64,000 bases of DNA, from contig OY776130.1 of assembly GCA_963675135.1 (NCBI GenBank), positions 19,708,001 to 19,772,000 of the forward strand, written 5' to 3'. Position 1 is the first letter of the stretch. Each line of letters opens with the position of its first letter. The stretch comes from Galeopsis tetrahit (taxonomy: Eukaryota > Streptophyta > Magnoliopsida > Lamiales > Lamiaceae). Below are positions 58,161 to 64,000 of the stretch, piece after piece. The notes under the pieces were generated by a model, which did not search any database, had not been told where the DNA came from, and saw nothing but the letters and a program-made list of their open reading frames with translations. Made by a program: the position numbers and the translations under genes.

Positions 58161-60963
58161 TTACTGGTAATATTTCTTCAGCTTGACCGCGTTCCATGGG
58201 TACTTGCTCGGCTTGCCCTCCAGATCTTCTAACTCGTACGATCCGTTCAGGAGTGTGCGCGTTATTCGGTACGGACCCTCCCAAGTCGGGCCAAGTATGC
58301 CGATGGACTGCTCCGTCGCCCTCCGAAGTACGAGCTGGCCGATAGTGAATTTGCGAGCACGTACTTTGGTGTTGTAAAAGCGCTCTGATCTTTGCTTGTA
58401 CACCACGTTCTTCTCGTCCGCTGTTAGCCTTCGCTCTTCTAGGAAGTCCAAATCGGAGAGCTATGCATCGTTATTCAACTGCTCGTCATAATTTACTACT
58501 CGAAAAGTTGGGACCTGCCCCTCTGCTGGTATGACAGCTTCGGTTCCGAACGCGAGCGCGAACGGAGTTTCACCAGTAGAATTCCTAGTGGTCGTCCGAT
58601 ATGCCCACAGAATCATGTGCAGCTCGTCCGCCCATTTGCCCTTCAATCCATCCAGCTTAGCTTTCAAGGTGTGCTTGATAATTTTGTTGATCGCCTCTAC
58701 TTGACCATTTGATTGTGGATGATAGGGTGTTGAAATTTTTTTCTTGATGTTCCAGTCTGAGCAGAAATCCAGCATGTCTTGACTTGTGAATTGACGTCCG
58801 TTGTCGGTCACTATTGCTCGTGGTAGGCCGAACCTGCAAATTATGTTTTTCCATATGAAGCTTGTCATCTGGGCCGTTGTGATGGTCTTCAATGCCTTCG
58901 CTTCGGTCCACTTGGTGAAGTAATCGACTGCTACGACTACGAAAGTTACCCCCCCGACGCCACGCGGGAAAGGTCCAATGATGTCGATGCCCCACTTCGC
59001 GAAGGGCTAAGAACTGTAGACGGAGATGAGCTCGTCTGGAGGTGAGTGAATAGCTGGTGCAAAAGCTTGACATCTCTTGCACGCCTGGGCGTAATGAATT
59101 GCATCCTTCTTCAGTGTTGGCCAAAAGTAGCCTTGCCTCATGATCTTTAAAGCGAGCGCTTGCCCCCCTGTATGATTTCCACATGATCCTTCGTGGATTT
59201 CGTACATGACGATCTTCGCCTCGTCTTCTCCGAGGCATTTCAATAAAGGCATTGAAAAACCCCGTTTGTACAGCTGGTCGCCAACAACAGTGTACCTTGC
59301 GGACCTGAGCTGCAATCTGGTTGCTTTCACTTTGTCCCCCGGGAGCTCGCCGGTCTTGATGTACTTGATGATCGGCGATCTCCAGTCCTCGTCGCTGGTC
59401 GCTTCAACCTGCAAAATCTGACCTCTGTTCACCGATGGGGAAGAAATTTTAGTGATGGTCGCTTCTGAAAATATTGCCTCCCCCTCTGAAGTGGCCAGTC
59501 GAGCTAACGCATCTGCTTGCGTATTGTCCTCCCTAGGGATTTGCTCGATGTGGAATTGATCAAATTGCTCGAGTAATCCTTTCACTAGCTCTTGATACTT
59601 TATCATTTGATCGCCGCGAGCCTCGTAGTCGCCCGTAATTTGATATACAACCAGCTGAGAGTCAGAAAAAAATTTCAGTTTTCTGGCGCCCACGGCCATA
59701 GCCATCTTGATTCCTGCAACCAGAGCCTCGTACTCTGCTTCGTTGTTGGTCGCCCGATACTCGAACTCGATCGCCGAAGCAAACGTCTGTCCGGTTGGGC
59801 TGGTGAGGACGATTCCTGCCCCTGCTTTGGTGCTCGTCGAAGAACCATCGACGAACAGTGTCCAAGGAAGCTCGATTCCCTCGTCCACTTTCTCCGGGAA
59901 AGTGAGCTCTACAATGAATTCAGCCAGCACTTGTCCCTTGATTGCCGCTCTAGGTGCATAGGTGAGCCCAAATTGCCCTATTTCCACCGACCATTTCAAA
60001 AGTCTTCCAGTGGTATCCGGACGATGCAGTGCTCGTCGGAGTGGAAAGGTGGTGAGGACGACCACCTCGTGGTCGAACAGGTACTGCCTTAATTTTCTGA
60101 CGCTCACGACTAGTGCGTACGCCAATTTTTCCATTGGAGTGTATCTCAACTCCGCATCTCTCAGTGTCTGACTTACGTAGGAGATAGGCAAATGTGTGCT
60201 CCCCTCAGCTCGGACGAGCACTGAACTGATCGCACAGTCAGTGGCCGCCAAGTATAGATACAAAATTTCGCCGGGGACTGGTTTAGATAGGACCTTCGGA
60301 TCCGAAAGGTATTCCTTTAGCTTTTTGAAAGCTTTTTCACAATCATCGGTCCATTCGAACCTCCCTTTTTTCAGAGCATCGAAAAAAGGTTTTCAACGAT
60401 CGCCCGTTCGTGCAATAAATCTGTTCAGCGATGCAAGGCACCCTGTCAACCTCTGTACTTCTTTCACGTTCCTTGGGCTTTGCATGTTAATGACTGCTTG
60501 AATTTTACTTGGATTCGCCTCGATGCCCCGCTGGCTAACCAAGTGCCCCAGAAATTTTCCTGAGCTAACTCCAAAGCTGCACTTCTTCGGATTTAACTTC
60601 ATGTTGTACTCCTTCAGTATATCGAATGTCATGGCAAGGTGGTGTAGGTGATCCTCTTTTCGCAAGCTTTTGACAACGATGTCGTCGATATAGACCTCCA
60701 CCATTTCGCCGATGTGTTTCTCAAACATCTTATTTACCAGTCTTTGGTATGTTGCCCCCGCGTTTTTCAACCCGAAAGGCATTCTCTTCCAGCTGTACAT
60801 TTCGGTGGCCGTCATGAAGGCCGTATGCCGCAGGTCGTCGGGATGCATCGCGATCTGATGGTAGCCTGCGAAAGCATCCATGAAAGTTAAAATCTCGTGC
60901 CCCGCTGTATTGTCTACTAGGTGATCAATGTGGGGCATCGGAAAGTGATCTTTCGGACAGGCG
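58161..60963 (-). pseudogene. Element F pol: RT, two RNase H domains, integrase
   Basis: A single minus-strand frame: RT from DACPKDHFPMPHIDHLVD through FMDAFAGYHQI, PFGLKNAGATYQRLVN and YIDDIVVKS (near 60690); classical RNase H (YLYLAATDCAISSVLV, TPMEKLAYALV); a second archaeal-type RNase H (LFVDGSSTSTKAGAGIVL, TNNEAEYEALVAG, FSDSQLVV, DNTQADALARLA); integrase zinc region (HEGSCGNHTGG, CKRCQ); the core (WGIDIIGPFPRG, IVTDNGRQF, HPQSNGQVEAINK) and a C-terminal domain (LVLRRATEQ, YELEDLEGK, LKKYYQ). Stops: TGA 60393, TAG 59007, TAG 58461; no frameshift. Cut at 60964 by the duplication junction, so the RT N-terminus, protease and gag are absent. Confidence 0.92.
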
Positions 60964-61024
60964 TCGATGCAATCAACACATGCATACACTATATACGAAA
61001 TCAAAATAGAAAATTCAAATCTAC

Positions 61025-61310
61025 ATGCAAAATAAAAATAACATGATAATGATTGTTCTTAAGAAACTCCAGAAAATTCAGAATGATGATGGAGCTTGGG
61101 TCGAGAATCAAGAGGGTATATGCAATATGGTGGGATATTTTACTCGGCTATTTACCGAGACTGGGGATAGAGAAAATGAGGAGACTTTTCTGGAACCTGT
61201 TAATATCTCACCCTCATATACGGATAAAAAGGTGCAACATAACATTACTACCTCAAGACAAATTAGCTTGTGCCCAATCGTTTCAGCTACAACGTTATAT
61301 ATATAAGATG
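61025..61310 (+). pseudogene. LINE ORF2 fragment, duplicated copy
   Basis: The same linker fragment as at 50045 (NDDGAWVENQEG, NMVGYFTRLF), with one residue change (EHVN to EPVN). It shares all breaks of copy 1, so it was already dead before duplication. Confidence 0.65.
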
Positions 61311-62815
61311 TTCGTCTTTTAAATATATGTTTTGACCCTGATTCATTTTCTAAATGGACTAAAGTGCATATATGAACTTGAGTTTACACAAGACTCATTC
61401 ACTGTCAATGGCCACGGTGGTATTGACTTCAAACCATTCACTCCCAAATAATTCTGAATTCTCCATTGACCAAAGCCAACTGACCCGATCCTAATATAAT
61501 TCTGAATTCTCCATTGCCCAAAGCCAACTGGCCCGATCCTAATATGAGGCGAATGAGGACAGGTTAAAACATATTTTAATTTTTTAGAGGTGCATTTTTT
61601 TTAAAAAAATAGGTACCATAAGAAATCCACCATCTGATTATATATCAAAATCATATACTTCCTCCGTTCCATTATAAGTTTTCAATTTTTCTTTTATGGA
61701 TGTCCCACAATAGTCAGTAAAAATTATAGATATGTTATGTTTTTAATGAGTTTATATAGAATAAAAATATAAATGAATGAGGTCTTAGTTAAAATTTCGA
61801 TTTGGGCCCTTGGGGCCGACTTTTTTTTTTAATTACATTAAATACCCATCCCTTTTCCCTTGTGAGGATAAACCTTTAAAAAAAATACTGAATTTCCAAA
61901 ATGGAGAGTCACATGTGGAAATCCATGTCTTTTTTGTAATCATCAGATTAGGCTCAAACTGACTGCTAAATAGATAGAAACAAATCACATGGCTTAAATG
62001 TACAAATTAAAAACTCATACAAATATCTTTTGCTATATATGAAAAGAACGACTTTCCTTCTTTTGATAATAAAAATCTTCATAAAAAATCAATGGGAAAA
62101 TCCGATGCAAGGAAAAAAAAAAAAAGTACCTAATGAGCATCTTAAAATTACAAAACAAGAAGCTACCAAGACTAGAATACATGCATGCTTGGAATAAAAA
62201 CGCCCATCAAGGGAGCAGCTTAGCAAGAAAGTTCAAACGAAAAAAGCTTAAACCAACCAGCATGGTCTACTCAAGGCAAAAAGAGACCAAAAATTAGCAC
62301 TCCAAATCCCCAAATGAAATAAAAGTAAAAAAATGAGAGTATCCAACACAGAGCATAAACTAAGACCCATAAAAAAGGTAAAATCGGCCCATGAATAAGA
62401 GACTGCAATCTCTCCCAGATACAAAGCTCAACAAAAAATACATACAACAGCATGAAACAAAATACACAAAAACAGTAAAATCAACAAGAAATCAAGACTA
62501 CTACTAAGACAAAACCAGAAAGTCGATGCTCTAATTACTACTGTCCAATCAAGCAAACCCATATTCTATATTTAGATCTCTCTTCAGCTCCGAATATCTG
62601 AAAAATATTTCAAGTTAAATCATATGAAAACCCACCAAAATACTAATACAATTAAAAAATTGTAACTAAAATTCCACATCAAATCTAGAGTATATATAAT
62701 GAAACTAAATATGCAATCATATTCAATCCACCAAAAGCCTTCAACGTACCTACAAAACTGTTAATGTACAAACAAACATATACAAGGTGTTACAAGATGT
62801 ATATTAAATAAAGTG
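61311..62815. other. Non-coding stretch, duplicate of 50331-51836
   Basis: The same content as the copy-1 interval, with small homopolymer differences. No gene. Confidence 0.6.
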
Positions 62816-64000
62816 TTAAAAGGAATGAATGACTATACCTTTTATACCAGGTAAGGCGTAAGTTGTTTGTAGCTTCAGCTTCTCATCCCATGAAGAATGG
62901 ACATTAAGGACCCAAAATGGTTTTTCTTTAGGCATAGCCTTTTTCATATCCTTTATACACCAAGGGTTGCAATCGACAATCTCGATGTCAATAAGTTCTT
63001 CTCCGAACTTTCCATGAATCTTTTCTAATTTATAGCAGTTTCTTATTATCAAACTCTTAAGATTTTCAAATGCACCAAATCCTATTTTCCAATCCACCAT
63101 ATCAACGTCTTCAATTACTAGACTCCTGAGACACTCGAATCCTCTTTCAACATAAAGTTGTGATAAAACGATTTTCAGCAAAACTTGAAAACCGAACAAC
63201 TGGGGGAACAACGTCAGGATTAACGATGACACATTTAAGTGCTTTTAGCCTTCTACAATGGGAAATATGAGCCCAGCTCAAGGGCTTAGCATCATCATCA
63301 GGTGCCAATTCAATTTGAATATATAGCTTCCTTAGATTATGAACTCCTTTAAGAACGGCCTCAGTGCAACTACGAGCACTCACTTTTGAAAGTGTTAACA
63401 AGCTATCCAAGGAAGCGCCACGAGGATCTGGTAGGTCGCTTCCCATGACCTCAAGATGCTTTAGTGCTGACAACCTCCATATCTCCTCATCCTCAGACAG
63501 ATATGATGTTTCCTTACAAGACTTGATGCTTTGATGTCGATCCACAATAAAGAACTCAAGGAATTGGAGTTGGCAAATAGAAGCTGGGATCATTCCATTC
63601 GAAGTAAGAGAAAGGTACGTCAACTGAACTAGTTGCAGCACTTCCATAGGGAACTCATAGAAACGGATTGAAAGAGCATCGAGTTCTCTCAACAGCTTTA
63701 GACGAAAAAATAATGGTACTTGATATTGGTGGTATGAACCAAAACAGAGGAGAGAACGTGTAGATGATGCACAATAATCCTCCACGGATTTATGTACGTC
63801 TTTCATGCCAAATAAAGAATTATAGAGGATGGACAATCGGTGATGGCCTTTCATATCATCTCCGGTGCAATCAGCAGGACAGCTTATTATAAGTGCAAAC
63901 TTAGTCTCTGTAGCTTTTTGTTTAGACAGGTGCCACAAGGAAGAATGAAGACCACAAGTTTTAAGTTTTAACAGTGTGATACGGATTATGAGTTCTGTTT
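62816..64000 (-). pseudogene. R1-type NLR resistance gene, LRR part (copy 2, runs off the window)
   Basis: LRR region identical in order to copy 1, with a few substitutions (ANCTGDD/ADCTGDD, VVPTVV/VVPPVV, ELVDIE/ELIDIE). It shares the frameshift near 63180, so that lesion predates the duplication. A private 7-bp insertion near 63960 adds another frameshift. Stop at 62816. The NB-ARC part and any element F insertion would be to the right of the window. Confidence 0.85.

Larger units (their letters stand above)
53504..60963 (-). mobile_element. Element F: Tat-lineage Ty3/gypsy retrotransposon with antisense gene, 5' part missing
   Basis: On the minus strand: truncated pol (60963-58161), a spacer with a hairpin array, an extra gene on the opposite strand (54749-57557), a polypurine tract (54188-54200) and the 3' LTR (54187-53504). 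Gypsy domain order plus a second, archaeal-type RNase H and an antisense extra ORF between pol and the 3' LTR mark the Tat lineage (Retand/Ogre-like). The left end sits in the NLR NB-ARC region. Gag, protease and the 5' LTR are missing because the tandem-duplication junction cuts pol at 60964. Confidence 0.9.
60964..64000. repeat. Tandem duplication, copy 2 (continues past the window)
   Basis: Begins TCGATGCAATCAACACATGC, joined directly to the element F RT gene. Homologous throughout to 49984-53014. A 7-bp microduplication (TTTTAAG) near 63960 distinguishes it. Confidence 0.93.

Noticed and set aside
58657..59238. 193-codon minus-strand ORF
   Set aside because: Shadow frame of the element F integrase. 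The true frame carries the zinc, D and E motifs.

Overview
The window is nuclear plant DNA, almost certainly from a eudicot. It contains one intact host gene with plant-type introns, a broken R1/late-blight-type NLR gene, and a dense nest of plant transposable elements (Sirevirus-like Ty1/copia, chromovirus and Tat-lineage Ty3/gypsy, LINE, PIF/Harbinger, hAT, Stowaway, Tourist-like and MULE-type MITEs). The NLR type hints at an asterid, perhaps Lamiales, but this is only a guess. There is no rRNA, tRNA, CRISPR array or prokaryotic operon.

Layout. 1-7343: copia element A (minus strand, gag and pol; its far LTR lies off the left edge), inserted in the left LTR of gypsy chromovirus B (7344-16941, minus). 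B has a pre-gag ORF, a tandem duplication inside its RT, and a right LTR carrying a hairpin-repeat array, a 5'-truncated LINE and a hAT remnant. B itself sits in LINE C (16942-20264, minus), whose RT also carries a Tourist-like MITE. 20265 to about 26370: D, a deletion derivative of a Sirevirus-like copia element (plus). 26900-29480: a decayed PIF/Harbinger transposon. 31586-42130: E, a full-length, recently inserted Sirevirus-like element with two 1269-bp LTRs and a perfect 5-bp target duplication. 43898-46235: a Stowaway MITE split by a MULE-type MITE and by a solo-LTR-like insertion.

46503-49553 is the one apparently functional host gene, ARV1 (ten exons, 238 aa). Beyond it, a truncated R1-type NLR gene (minus) is interrupted at 53504 by a Tat-lineage gypsy element F. 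F carries an antisense, intron-containing extra gene with its own TATA box. A stretch starting at 49984 (LINE scrap, NLR 3' part) reappears at 60964-64000 at about 99% identity, so the window ends inside the second copy of a tandem duplication with a 10.98-kb unit. The junction lies inside F's reverse transcriptase gene.

Together the elements record a relative chronology: LINE C, then B, then A; NLR, then F, then the tandem duplication; Stowaway, then MULE-MITE and solo LTR. Many element ORFs keep their frame and are broken by point stops that single transitions could explain, and several catalytic residues are lost the same way. This fits decay of methylated repeats, but it is an inference.
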